From: Terribacillus saccharophilus
GTDB taxonomy: Bacteria; Bacillota; Bacilli; Bacillales; Amphibacillaceae
Reading direction: 5' to 3'
Assembly (NCBI RefSeq): GCF_002272075.1
Contig: NZ_NPBJ01000003.1
Span: forward strand, 1-64,000
Length of the DNA: 64,000 nt
The notes under the pieces are model-generated. The model saw only the letters and a program-made list of their open reading frames with translations. It was not told the origin of the DNA and ran no database searches. The position numbers and the translations under genes were made by a program. Below are positions 8,480-16,015 of this stretch, piece by piece (positions within the stretch are counted from its first letter, which is position 1; each line of letters starts with the position of its first letter).

Positions 8480-8830
8480 TTAGATTAGCAAGCCTTCGAC
8501 GTTGTCTGTTTCTGTGACAATCAAGAAGATTTTCCCTTCATCGAGATCCTCTTCAAAATCCTCAGCTTCTTCCTGAGAAAAACCGATTTCCTTCAATTTC
8601 GCACGTAGTTCATCACCTTGTTTACTGAACATGCTGCCTACAGCACTTTTAGCTCCCATCTCGGATAATCCAATCGTATTGGCATCCACTTTACTGGATA
8701 CACGTTTCGTTCTGTCATCATCATGTGACAATACATAGATGTTATCTTTGTTTACGCCTTTTGTGCTTAAAAGTTGAATGTCTTCTTGCAGCTTTTCATC
8801 GTTTGTGTACTCTTTTAAATATGGTTTCAT
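8480..8830 (-). CDS. General stress protein, YflT/GSP17M domain
   Basis: A 116-residue, acidic, soluble protein. The N-terminal ~65 residues (LSTKGVNKDNIYVLSHDDDRTKRV) match the YflT-type general stress domain also found in GSP17M; the C-terminus is very acidic (EEAEDFEEDLDEGK). The biochemical role of this family is unknown. A very good sigma-B promoter lies upstream at 8872-8896, which agrees with the family's general-stress induction. It is monocistronic and convergent with thiT. Confidence 0.85.
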   Translation of the reverse strand: MKPYLKEYTNDEKLQEDIQLLSTKGVNKDNIYVLSHDDDRTKRVSSKVDANTIGLSEMGAKSAVGSMFSKQGDELRAKLKEIGFSQEEAEDFEEDLDEGKIFLIVTETDNVEGLLI

Positions 8831-8871
8831 GTTGAATTCTCCTTTTTAAGCTAATTTGATGTACTAAATAT

Positions 8872-8896
8872 CTACCCGCTGGCTAGAAAATAAAAC
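8872..8896 (-). promoter_or_regulatory. Sigma-B type promoter for the YflT-like gene
   Basis: On the minus strand GTTTTA (8896-8891), 13-bp spacer, GGGTAG (8877-8872), against the sigma-B consensus GTTTAA-13/15-GGGTAT. It lies about 42 bp before the start codon of a general-stress-family gene. Confidence 0.75.
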
Positions 8897-9023
8897 CAAC
8901 AATAATAGTTACAAAAATTCAATATAGTATGACTATTTATCTGAAAATCGGCATACAGACGCTGTGTGTTGTGATAAACTGAATGTAAATTGAGGTTTCC
9001 AGTCCGGGTGAGGAGGAAACAAT

Positions 9024-9380
9024 ATGGCAGATATTATTGATATGGATCAAGTTAAAACTAAGAAATGTTTATGTCAGGTCGCCAAAATGAAAGGCATCGA
9101 ATACGAAATCTATCTTACTGTCGTTAAATATATAGATAAACATACGGAGAATGTACTTCCTGAATATGCTTTCAAAACGACAGCTTCTGATTTGTCTGAA
9201 ATATATAATGGTAATCGCGAGCTATTTTTGAGAAGTTATTATGAATTGCTGCGTTATTGGGATATCCCGCTGGTTGATGCAGAGAATCCTGCTAATATGG
9301 AATTTGAACGCTTTCCGAAAATAGGAGATCTATGTTACTTTATTGACCGCAAAATTCAAACGGGCAAATATACGAGTTGA
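9024..9380 (+). CDS. Hypothetical soluble protein, 118 aa
   Basis: I do not recognise this protein. It is small and soluble, with no signal peptide or membrane segment. It has two nearby cysteines (KKCLCQ, residues 14 and 16) and a third near residue 102. Predicted helices alternate with aromatic-rich stretches (LRSYYELLRYWDIP). AGGAGGAAACA before the ATG and a perfect hairpin terminator after it support it as a real, singly transcribed gene. A possible extended -10 (TGATAAACT) lies near 8970-8980. The Cys-x-Cys pair could bind metal, but that is speculation. Confidence 0.75.
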   Translation: MADIIDMDQVKTKKCLCQVAKMKGIEYEIYLTVVKYIDKHTENVLPEYAFKTTASDLSEIYNGNRELFLRSYYELLRYWDIPLVDAENPANMEFERFPKIGDLCYFIDRKIQTGKYTS

Positions 9381-9412
9381 AAGGACAGCTGAATGGATCA
9401 GCTGTCCTTTTT
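9380..9412 (+). terminator. Terminator of the 9024-9380 gene
   Basis: Thirteen-bp perfect stem (9380-9392 with 9398-9410) followed by T residues; it includes the last base of the stop codon. Confidence 0.9.
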
Positions 9413-9519
9413 AGATTCAGGATAGAAAATGTTAATGCGTGAGAGCATAGGGAAGATACGTTTAGCTTTCGCATTGGGAGGGCAATACAGAACTAATTGA
9501 TTCAAAAGGAGAGAGTTGT

Positions 9520-10011
9520 ATGGCGAATAAAACAACAGAAGTTTCCGCAGCAGAAGTGGTGGGGCTGTTGGAAATAGAAGGCGGAGAAAAAGTGATAGTC
9601 TTTGGTGCTGGAAATGGGGAACTGGTTATTCCTATCGCACATAAAACAAAAGATCGCGTCACAGCCCTGGAGAAAGACGAAACTTTATTAGAAGAATTAG
9701 CCCTTCGTGCAGAGGAGGAAACGCTGGCGAATATCGACCGGATGCCTAGCGGATTAGGCAGGCTGAATTTCCCCGACGCATCCTTCCAACGAGGTCTTGC
9801 AGCATTTGTGTTGGATAATACAGATGACCCCGAGCTTGCAGCACAGGAAATGTACAGAGTTACAATTGAAAAGGGTATTATGGTAGCTCTCGGCTACAGC
9901 AGAGATCACAGCGCGGATCTGCTTGCAGATAAATTGACTAAGGCTGGATTCGAAGTGACGCAAGGAGACTTTAATGAAGAAGTATATTATGTAAAAGCAT
10001 ATAAAGCATAA
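9520..10011 (+). CDS. Short class I SAM-dependent methyltransferase-like protein
   Basis: A 163-residue protein with the start of a Rossmann methyltransferase fold: motif I VIVFGAGNGEL (GxGxG, residues 26-38), an acidic residue ending the second strand (VTALEKDETLL) and a motif near FPDASFQRGLAAFVLDN resembling the Methyltransf_11 region. It is shorter than typical family members and the substrate-binding part is small, so the substrate is unknown and activity is not certain. AAAAGGAGAG precedes the ATG. A terminator shared with the convergent gene follows. Confidence 0.75.
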   Translation: MANKTTEVSAAEVVGLLEIEGGEKVIVFGAGNGELVIPIAHKTKDRVTALEKDETLLEELALRAEEETLANIDRMPSGLGRLNFPDASFQRGLAAFVLDNTDDPELAAQEMYRVTIEKGIMVALGYSRDHSADLLADKLTKAGFEVTQGDFNEEVYYVKAYKA

Positions 10012-10012
10012 G

Positions 10013-10036
10013 AAAACCGCCAGATATGGCGGTTTT
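10013..10036. terminator. Bidirectional terminator at 10.0 kb
   Basis: Ten-bp perfect stem AAAACCGCCA/TGGCGGTTTT with a four-base loop between convergent genes. Confidence 0.9.
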
Positions 10037-10043
10037 TTCTTGT

Positions 10044-11393
10044 TCACTGAAGCATGCTAGGAATATCGCTATCCGCTGTCGGATAAGCCCAAAGCAAAGA
10101 CTGCAGTATTTTAACTGGTGCTTCCATTTCAATTGCCAATGTAAAGACATTAATTAAATGTTCAGCATGAGCTGCATACAAATGCGCACCGACAATAGTT
10201 TGTTTTTCTTTATTCAAAATGATTTTGCTGTATCCTTCTTCCAGTCTTGTCGTCTTATTTGTGAAGAAAGAGCTCAAATCTTGTTCGATGACAGAATACT
10301 TGTCCTGAGATTTTAGAGCTTCGTCTGCTGATACACCAACTGAAGCAATTCCAGGAATAGTATAAACAACGGAAGGCTGAATATGATTGAAATCATCCTG
10401 CTGTTTCCCTTCCAGCATGTGATTAATAACACGGCTTCCGGATTCTGTAGCCAGCGGTGTAAGGGGGAGCTTCCCATCATCAGCACAATCTCCTGCAGCG
10501 TAAATATGAGGTGCTGATATACTTTGCTGATTTTTATCTACCTTAATACCCTTCTTGCTATAAGAAATGGATGTCTGATCCAGACCCATATCTTGGACAT
10601 TTGGTGCTCTGCCAGCACCGTGAATGACGATATCAGCAGATAGCTGTTCTATGTTGTTTTCAGAACGGATGGAAACGGTGAATGCATTCCCTTGCTGTTC
10701 TACAGCTTCCAGCTCCGTATTCGTTCTAATATCGATGCCAAGTTTTTTACTGTAGTCGACCAAATGATTGACGACATCCTCATCAAATCCTTCCAGAGGA
10801 CGTTCTCCACGATGAATAATGGTTACTTTTCGATTAAAACGGACAGCAATATGTGCAAATTCAAAACTGATATATCCTCCACCGATTAGCACCAATTCCT
10901 GAGGTAAATCATCGAGCTCAAAAAAAGCATCACTTGAAATGAGATTTTCGTATCCATCTATCGGCAGTTTAGTGGGGGAAGCCCCTGAAGCGATTAGAAT
11001 ATACGCAGCTTGAAGTCTTTCTCCGTTAACCTCTATTGTATGATCATCAATAAATTGTGCGTGTCCTTGGTACACCTCGATGCCGTCATTTTCGAATTCT
11101 TCGACAGTCGATTCGGGAATAGGTTTCGTGAATGTCTCCTTATGTTCGCGTAGCTTGCTCCAATCTAGCTGTGCATCTCCAGTCAAACCAAAACCCTTCA
11201 TCCGCTCAAAAGCATCCTGGATTTTAACTGTTTCAATCAGTACTTTCTTTGGATCACATCCCCATTGAGGGCATGTACCTCCAAATGGTTTATCATCAAT
11301 AACGGCTACAGTCCAACCCTTTTTTCTAGCTGCTGAAGCCGTGCTGTGACCACTTACGCCAGAGCCTATTACGATTAAATCCAGTTTATGCAT
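10044..11393 (-). CDS. Pyridine nucleotide-disulfide oxidoreductase family flavoprotein
   Basis: A 449-residue FAD/NAD(P)-dependent enzyme. The FAD dinucleotide-binding motif VIGSGVSGHST is at the N-terminus, redox-active cysteines lie in GGTCPQWGCDPKK (CX4C), a second Rossmann motif is seen at VLIGGGYISFEFA, and the FAD motif HIYAAGDCADD follows. The C-terminal dimerisation domain ends in YPTADSD where glutathione reductase and lipoamide dehydrogenase have HPTxxE, so the usual catalytic His-Glu pair is absent. Physiological substrate is unknown. The start at 11393 (MHKLDLIVIG) has AGGAAGG upstream; an upstream in-frame ATG adds residues that do not belong to the fold. Confidence 0.88.
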   Translation of the reverse strand: MHKLDLIVIGSGVSGHSTASAARKKGWTVAVIDDKPFGGTCPQWGCDPKKVLIETVKIQDAFERMKGFGLTGDAQLDWSKLREHKETFTKPIPESTVEEFENDGIEVYQGHAQFIDDHTIEVNGERLQAAYILIASGASPTKLPIDGYENLISSDAFFELDDLPQELVLIGGGYISFEFAHIAVRFNRKVTIIHRGERPLEGFDEDVVNHLVDYSKKLGIDIRTNTELEAVEQQGNAFTVSIRSENNIEQLSADIVIHGAGRAPNVQDMGLDQTSISYSKKGIKVDKNQQSISAPHIYAAGDCADDGKLPLTPLATESGSRVINHMLEGKQQDDFNHIQPSVVYTIPGIASVGVSADEALKSQDKYSVIEQDLSSFFTNKTTRLEEGYSKIILNKEKQTIVGAHLYAAHAEHLINVFTLAIEMEAPVKILQSLLWAYPTADSDIPSMLQ

Positions 11394-11540
11394 AAATATC
11401 ATCCTTCCTGGCAATATCCTAACTCTGTACCCTGGCACTATGCACAGAAAACATCCTATACACAATACATACGGATCGGAAAAGTTCTGATAAGATAGAG
11501 AAAAAGACTTAATTGGACATGTTAAAAGGAGAGGTTATTT

Positions 11541-11951
11541 GTGAAAACATTTAAACTGGTAGAGCTGACTTTATATCCGACAGATCAAGTGTCATTAAAT
11601 GAGAAAGAAATGAAACTGTCAGAGGGGTTAATCATCAATAAAGAAGAAGATAACGAATGGGTGCTGGAAGCGGTTCTCGGCAAAGCAGATTTGGAAAGCG
11701 TACAAGAAATATCTGAAGACCGAAAAGTACTGCTTGCCCAAGTGCGAATCACAAAACCAGAAAACCGTCCGGCAATGTTCCTTGTTCAAGTACAGGAAGT
11801 GAATGATTTAGGTGATGAAGGGAATGTAATCATGAAGGGCACGCTTGCAAGGGAAGAAAAATCGGAACTGTTCGCTTCAATAAAAAGAATGCGTCAAGAA
11901 GGAATGGAAGAGGAAGAGATTTTGACCAGCGGAGCCGGAACCACGGAGTGA
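11541..11951 (+). CDS. ywpF: YwpF-like family protein
   Basis: A 136-residue soluble acidic protein matching the YwpF-like family of Bacillaceae (MKTFKLVELTLY at the N-terminus, then beta-strand-rich segments and an acidic C-terminus EEEEILTSG). Function in the family is not established. Translation starts with GTG at 11541, nine bases after AAAGGAGAGG. It lies alone between the divergent flavoprotein gene and ktrD. Confidence 0.75.
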   Translation: MKTFKLVELTLYPTDQVSLNEKEMKLSEGLIINKEEDNEWVLEAVLGKADLESVQEISEDRKVLLAQVRITKPENRPAMFLVQVQEVNDLGDEGNVIMKGTLAREEKSELFASIKRMRQEGMEEEEILTSGAGTTE

Positions 11952-12039
11952 GTGCGCTTGAAAAAGAGAGCTATTCTCCAATATGCCTGCTATAATAGAC
12001 TACATTTGAAACGAAACGTACTTTTAAAGGAGCACTTGT

Positions 12040-13404
12040 ATGCGTACCTATGACCCGCGTTGGCGATGGCTCAATAACATTTCGCCAACCAGATTGATCA
12101 TCTTGTTTTATTTAGCTGCTGTGGTTATTTCTACGTGCTTATTGGCATTGCCAGTGGCACATAAAGAAGGAACTGATATATCCTTCGTAGATGTATTATT
12201 TACGGCTGTCAGCGCCATTAGCGTTACAGGACTTGCTTCTGTTCCGATTAATGAATATTTCAACACGACTGGCATCATTTTTATAGCCTTCACGATGCAG
12301 TTGGGCGGAATTGGCGTCATGACACTAGGGACGTTTGTGTGGCTGCTGTTTGGTAAGAAAATTGGTTTCAAGGAACGGAGACTGATCATGGTTGATCAGA
12401 ATCAAGTATCGTTTCGCGGAGCAGTTTATCTTATGCGACAAATTCTGGTTGTTGTCTTGTCGATAGAACTGATTGGATTCCTTGTCCTAGGTACTTATTA
12501 TCTGCAATATTTCCCTACAGCGGGTGAAGCTTATTTTCAAGGTTTATTTGCTTCAATTAGCGCGACGACCAACGGCGGCTTTGATATAACTGGACAGTCA
12601 CTTATTCCTTTTCGACATGATTATTTCGTGCAATTCATACATATGCTGCTCATAGTTCTAGGAGCAATCGGTTTTCCGGTTCTGATTGAGGTGAAGCAGT
12701 ATATCTTTGCTTCTAAGGATGAGCGCACTTTTATCCGATTTTCTTTATTCGCTAAGCTAACAACAATTACTTTTATGGTACTTATTTTTGCTGGTGCAAT
12801 CATTATTGCATTGCTTGATTCCAGGAATTTCTTTGTAGGGAAATCCTGGCACGAGATACTATTTTACTCCCTTTTCCAATCGGTGACGACTCGAAGTGGG
12901 GGACTTGCAACAATGGACATTGCGCAGCTGACAGAACAAAACCAGCTGTTCATGTCTGCACTAATGTTTGTCGGAGCTTCTCCTAGCAGTGCCGGAGGAG
13001 GTATCCGTACTACCACCTTGGCATTGGTTGTTATTGCGCTTTACCACTTTGCCAGAGGGAACAAGCAAATTACTGTCCTGCGGCGGGAAATTCACCCGGA
13101 AGATCTTTTCAAGGCAATTAATGTGACGATCTTCGGCATGATTTTAGTATTCACCTCAGCTGTGATTCTTGCCTCCATTGAGCCATTTTCGCTGACTGAA
13201 ATACTATTTGAAGTATGCAGTGCGTTCGGGACGGTCGGCCTAAGTCTCGGCATTACACCGGAGCTGAGTGATACAAGTAAGATTGTTTTGATGTTACTCA
13301 TGTTTCTTGGGCGTGTCGGTATTCTGACGTTCTTGTATTCCTTGCAGCGAAATTCACAGACAGCTAACTTCCACTATCCTAAAGAGCGAATCATTATTGG
13401 TTAA
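12040..13404 (+). CDS. ktrD: Potassium uptake channel subunit KtrD (KtrB/TrkH family)
   Basis: A 454-residue membrane protein with four repeated M1-P-M2 units, the ion-translocating part of a Ktr system. The four selectivity-filter loops are visible: SAISVTGLA, TTNGGFD, TTRSGGL and AFGTVGLS. The C-terminal gating region also includes the SPSSAGGGIRT intramembrane loop. It needs a cytosolic RCK partner; ktrC is found 17 kb away at 30242, and in B. subtilis ktrC and ktrD are likewise unlinked. KtrB is the alternative name if the linkage argument fails. No ydaO-type riboswitch is seen in the 88-bp upstream gap. Confidence 0.92.
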   Translation: MRTYDPRWRWLNNISPTRLIILFYLAAVVISTCLLALPVAHKEGTDISFVDVLFTAVSAISVTGLASVPINEYFNTTGIIFIAFTMQLGGIGVMTLGTFVWLLFGKKIGFKERRLIMVDQNQVSFRGAVYLMRQILVVVLSIELIGFLVLGTYYLQYFPTAGEAYFQGLFASISATTNGGFDITGQSLIPFRHDYFVQFIHMLLIVLGAIGFPVLIEVKQYIFASKDERTFIRFSLFAKLTTITFMVLIFAGAIIIALLDSRNFFVGKSWHEILFYSLFQSVTTRSGGLATMDIAQLTEQNQLFMSALMFVGASPSSAGGGIRTTTLALVVIALYHFARGNKQITVLRREIHPEDLFKAINVTIFGMILVFTSAVILASIEPFSLTEILFEVCSAFGTVGLSLGITPELSDTSKIVLMLLMFLGRVGILTFLYSLQRNSQTANFHYPKERIIIG

Positions 13405-13442
13405 AAAAAAGACGGCATCCGCTTAGGATGCCGTCTTTTTTT
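13405..13442. terminator. Bidirectional terminator between ktrD and the YjcZ-family gene
   Basis: Ten-bp G/C-rich perfect stem (13411-13420 with 13426-13435) flanked by A8 and T9, serving both convergent genes. Confidence 0.93.
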
Positions 13443-13447
13443 TGGTA

Positions 13448-13624
13448 TTAGCAGTAGAACGCTGCACCAACAATAATCAACAAGATGAAAAGTACTACGA
13501 TCAAAGCAAAGCCATTGCCGCAACCATTGCCGCCGCCGCCGTAGCCGCCTTTGTTGTCACAACCACACTCGTAACCTCCGCCTCCGCCGCCGAAACCGCC
13601 GAAGCCACCGTATCCGTAACCCAT
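13448..13624 (-). CDS. YjcZ family sporulation protein, 58 aa
   Basis: A small minus-strand gene below the size of most ORF calls. It encodes a 58-residue protein with a Gly/Tyr/Phe-rich N-terminus ([15 protein letters not shown]), a CGC motif and a single C-terminal membrane helix ([20 protein letters not shown]), the typical layout of YjcZ-family sporulation proteins. Ribosome site AGGAGGTG is ideally placed before the ATG at 13624. A near-perfect sigma-K type promoter lies upstream (13653-13680), suggesting expression in the late mother cell and a role in the spore coat or crust, which is inferred. A plus-strand ORF over the same bases is its shadow. Confidence 0.92.
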   Translation of the reverse strand: MGYGYGGFGGFGGGGGGYECGCDNKGGYGGGGNGCGNGFALIVVLFILLIIVGAAFYC

Positions 13625-13652
13625 TCTGTTTCACCTCCTAAAGCTTACACCT

Positions 13653-13680
13653 TACTATATGGCGCAGAGCTAGAAGGGGT
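13653..13680 (-). promoter_or_regulatory. Sigma-K type promoter for the YjcZ-family gene
   Basis: On the minus strand ACC (13680-13678), 16-bp spacer, CATATAGTA (13661-13653), a full match to the mother-cell sigma-K pattern AC-16-CATANNNTA. Confidence 0.7.
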
Positions 13681-13937
13681 ATAGTCGTTAGCCCATTTTC
13701 CAATACTATTTCCATCGCGTATTATTGTTCTGTAAAAAGGACGACTGTTGCCTTTATGAATAAAGTTCTAATTTCGTTCCGTCGTCTTTTGACGAATGAT
13801 AGGAAAGAAGGAGGAAGCTTGTCAGTTACTTATGTAAAAAGTGTGAAAAGTGCTTGTTAAACTTTACTTTCATTCGATCTTTTGGCATGATAAGTTATGG
13901 AAAAGATTTGTAACTAATGAGGGATAATGGTGATCAA
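13681..13937. other. Intergenic region with an unexplained imperfect inverted repeat
   Basis: Beyond the sigma-K promoter this region holds an imperfect inverted repeat: AAAAAGGACGAC (13734-13745) against GTCGTCTTTT (13781-13790), enclosing a smaller CTTTAT/ATAAAG hairpin. No ORF with a ribosome site is seen. The rest is AT-rich and probably carries the promoter of the Spo0E-like gene, which I could not place. Confidence 0.5.
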
Positions 13938-14144
13938 ATGATATTGCCTGAACACGCCAGATATTGTCTGCAGCACTCAAACAAACTAATCAATCTTAAT
14001 AGGCTGACGCAGCAGATCGAGGTACTGCGTGAGCAGATGGCAGAAGTAGCATTTGAGAAAGGTTTTACAAGCAGTGAATCCATTGCTAAAAGCCAGGAAT
14101 TGGACAAGCTGCTAAATTTATATGAAGCAAAAAGAAAGATATAA
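13938..14144 (+). CDS. Spo0E-like sporulation regulatory protein (aspartyl-phosphate phosphatase family)
   Basis: A 68-residue two-helix protein. The family signature is clear: an amphipathic helix (QIEVLREQMAEVAFEKGFT) and then SQELDKLLNLY, the motif by which Spo0E proteins dephosphorylate Spo0A~P. Such proteins delay entry into sporulation. The start at 13938 is preferred because GGTGAT lies six bases upstream; an in-frame ATG at 13917 has no ribosome site but would add seven residues. A terminator shared with patA follows. The precise target response regulator is inferred from the family. Confidence 0.85.
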   Translation: MILPEHARYCLQHSNKLINLNRLTQQIEVLREQMAEVAFEKGFTSSESIAKSQELDKLLNLYEAKRKI

Positions 14145-14145
14145 A

Positions 14146-14176
14146 AAAGGACAGGTACCCCGACCTGTCCTTTTTC
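14146..14176. terminator. Bidirectional terminator between the Spo0E-like gene and patA
   Basis: Eleven-bp perfect stem (14146-14156 with 14163-14173) between convergent genes. Confidence 0.9.
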
Positions 14177-15337
14177 TTATAGCAACTTATTAGAAGTTAG
14201 GAAACGTTCCAGTCGATCCATGCCTTCTTGGAGCAGCTCCATATTGTACGCATATGAAAGCCGCATATACCCTTCTCCAAGATAAGAGAATGCGTCTCCT
14301 GGTACGATAGCAAGACCTGCTTTCTCCACTAGTGCCAAACCAAGTTCCAATGACGTCATTTCCTTGATCGGGAATTTCGGGAAAATATAGAAAGCCCCAT
14401 TTGGTTTCTCAACAGTCAATCCCATGTTTTTCAATCGCTCCAAGCAGTAGTCCCTGCGTGCACGATATGCTTCGCGCATGTTGACTGGATCGTCCAAACC
14501 ACTCGTCAGTGCTTCAATTGCAGCATACTGGCTGACAGAAGTTGCGCAAGTAGCGTTGTATTGATGAACTTTGAGCATATGCGTGCTCAGCCATGCGGGT
14601 GCCAAAGTAAATCCGATTCGCCAGCCGGTCATGGAATGGGATTTACTCAAGCCGTTAATAATGATCGTCTTATCTCTAACCTGTGGGAAACTGGCAATCG
14701 ATATATGTGTCTCATCGTACGTCAACTCACTGTAGATCTCGTCTGATAATATGAATATTTCCTTGTCAGCTAAAAAGTCCGCAATCTCTTCCAAGTCATC
14801 ATATGTAAGTGTTACTCCAGTCGGGTTGGATGGATACGGCAGGATGACACATTTCGTCTTTGGTGTAATGTATTGTTTCAATATGGAAGCCGTCAATTTA
14901 AATCCATTTCCGGTTGTATCTGCCAGAACAGGCTTTCCTCCCGCCAGCGAAATAAGCGGTTCATAACCAGGATAAACTGGACCGGGTAAAATTACTTCAT
15001 CTTCTGGCTGCAGAATAGTCCGCAGCGTGATATCAATAGCTTGTGATGCTCCAACTGTGACGATGATTTCTTCTGCCGGACGGTATGGTGGAGCGTATTT
15101 TGTGTAAAATTCACTGATTGCCTGACGTAAAGGCATTAAACCAGCATTTGGTGTATACGTCGTCTTGTCAGAACGGATAGCATCGATTCCTGCTTCCTTG
15201 ACATGAAGCGGAGTAGGGAAGTCAGGCTGTCCAATCGTCAGACTGATCATATCCTCTTTATCTGCAACAAGATTGTAAAAGCGGCGAATGCCGGAGATTT
15301 GTATGTTTGTAACGCGTGGATTGATAAGATGTTCCAT
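14177..15337 (-). CDS. patA: Aminotransferase A / N-acetyl-LL-diaminopimelate aminotransferase
   Basis: A 386-residue PLP-dependent fold-type I aminotransferase. The PLP lysine lies in INGLSKSHSMTGWRIGF, the Asp that pairs with the pyridine nitrogen in LSDEIYSEL, the NPTG motif in YPSNPTGVTL, and the C-terminal Arg in YMRLSYA. It matches B. subtilis PatA, which aminates N-acetyl-2-amino-6-oxopimelate in the acetylated lysine/diaminopimelate route. The other acetyl-branch enzymes, dapH and the deacetylase, lie 3.5-5.5 kb away. The start at 15337 follows GGAGGATCTCAG; a longer in-frame extension lacks support. Confidence 0.92.
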   Translation of the reverse strand: MEHLINPRVTNIQISGIRRFYNLVADKEDMISLTIGQPDFPTPLHVKEAGIDAIRSDKTTYTPNAGLMPLRQAISEFYTKYAPPYRPAEEIIVTVGASQAIDITLRTILQPEDEVILPGPVYPGYEPLISLAGGKPVLADTTGNGFKLTASILKQYITPKTKCVILPYPSNPTGVTLTYDDLEEIADFLADKEIFILSDEIYSELTYDETHISIASFPQVRDKTIIINGLSKSHSMTGWRIGFTLAPAWLSTHMLKVHQYNATCATSVSQYAAIEALTSGLDDPVNMREAYRARRDYCLERLKNMGLTVEKPNGAFYIFPKFPIKEMTSLELGLALVEKAGLAIVPGDAFSYLGEGYMRLSYAYNMELLQEGMDRLERFLTSNKLL

Positions 15338-15447
15338 CTGAGATCCTCCATTGTCATACTTTCTTAACATAATGTTCAAACAATTTTGATTATAACGTGA
15401 TAGTATTGGGAATAGCTAAAGGAAAATATATAGGGAGGCTAATAATT

Positions 15448-15585
15448 ATGAGACCCCGCAAGCTTTCTTTAGAAGAATTGATCACGCAAAACAAAAATGA
15501 GTTATTACAGGATGATCAGGCAATGCTTAAGATTGAAGAGTCGCTCGATGATAGATATGGCATTCCGGCTGATCATATGGAATAA
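15448..15585 (+). CDS. FbpB-like small protein, 45 aa
   Basis: A 45-residue protein with the pattern KLSLEELITQNKNELLQDDQAM.KIEESLDDRYG, matching the Fur-regulated basic protein FbpB family, whose B. subtilis member assists the iron-sparing response with the sRNA FsrA. This copy is more acidic than FbpB itself. GGGAGG lies ten bases before the ATG. I did not find a convincing Fur box, so iron control is not established here. A terminator follows within 40 bases. Confidence 0.7.
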   Translation: MRPRKLSLEELITQNKNELLQDDQAMLKIEESLDDRYGIPADHME

Positions 15586-15622
15586 CGATTGATACATTAT
15601 AACATAGTGTGAGAATACAAAG

Positions 15623-15654
15623 GAATCCCGGCCGCTAAAGGGATTCTTTTTTTG
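15623..15654 (+). terminator. Terminator of the FbpB-like gene
   Basis: GAATCCC (15623-15629) pairs with GGGATTC (15640-15646), followed by eight T residues. Confidence 0.85.
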
Positions 15655-15704
15655 TTTAGGTGCTTTATTTTTAGTCGAAACTATTGAGAGGAGGTATGGC
15701 GTTG

Positions 15705-15977
15705 ATGATTTTACCTATAATGAGTCTGTTGGGCATTCTATCTGTATTTGCAGTTATATTCTTCAGTATCAGATGGCTCGTAAGAAAGCAGTGGTACTAT
15801 TTTTTATCTGTATTATGTGCGCATGTGGTATTGGATTATTTACATCGTATCGGTTGGCTGCAGTGGGAATCTTTAGAAGGAAATCTCCTCCTGGTAATGA
15901 CCTTGGTTTGCAGTGTGCTTATCTTATTTAGATTATTTACTATTGTAGCGGAAAAGAAGAAAAAGTGTACAGCGTAG
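15705..15977 (+). CDS. Small membrane protein, unknown
   Basis: A ~90-residue protein with three predicted membrane helices (LLGILSVFAVIFFSIRWLV, YYFLSVLCAHVVLDYL, LLLVMTLVCSVLILFRLF) and a basic C-terminus (EKKKKC). I do not recognise the family. GAGGAGGT at 15688-15695 suggests the ATG at 15705 or the TTG at 15702; the ATG at 15696 touches the ribosome site and is unlikely. It is convergent with ykyB, and its 3' end forms part of the shared terminator hairpin. Confidence 0.65.
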   Translation: MILPIMSLLGILSVFAVIFFSIRWLVRKQWYYFLSVLCAHVVLDYLHRIGWLQWESLEGNLLLVMTLVCSVLILFRLFTIVAEKKKKCTA

Positions 15978-16015
15978 GGGTCAGTCCCTTAGCTGCGACG
16001 CTTTTTCTTTTCTGG
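15957..16015. terminator. Long imperfect bidirectional terminator overlapping two gene ends
   Basis: AAGAAAAAGTGT...CAGC..AGGG pairs with CCCT..GCTG..ACGCTTTTTCTT around a short loop. The stem covers the last codons of both the membrane-protein gene (stop 15977) and ykyB (stop 15989). Confidence 0.7.

Noticed and set aside
11952-12039. ydaO-type c-di-AMP riboswitch before ktrD
   Set aside because: The gap is only 88 bp and none of the conserved elements is visible.
13442-13684. Plus-strand 80-residue Ala/Thr-rich ORF
   Set aside because: It is the antisense shadow of the YjcZ-family gene, has no ribosome site and begins inside the ktrD terminator.
15380-15447. Fur box upstream of the FbpB-like gene
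   Set aside because: AT-rich words such as TGATAGTAT are present but no 7-1-7 inverted repeat matches the Fur consensus.
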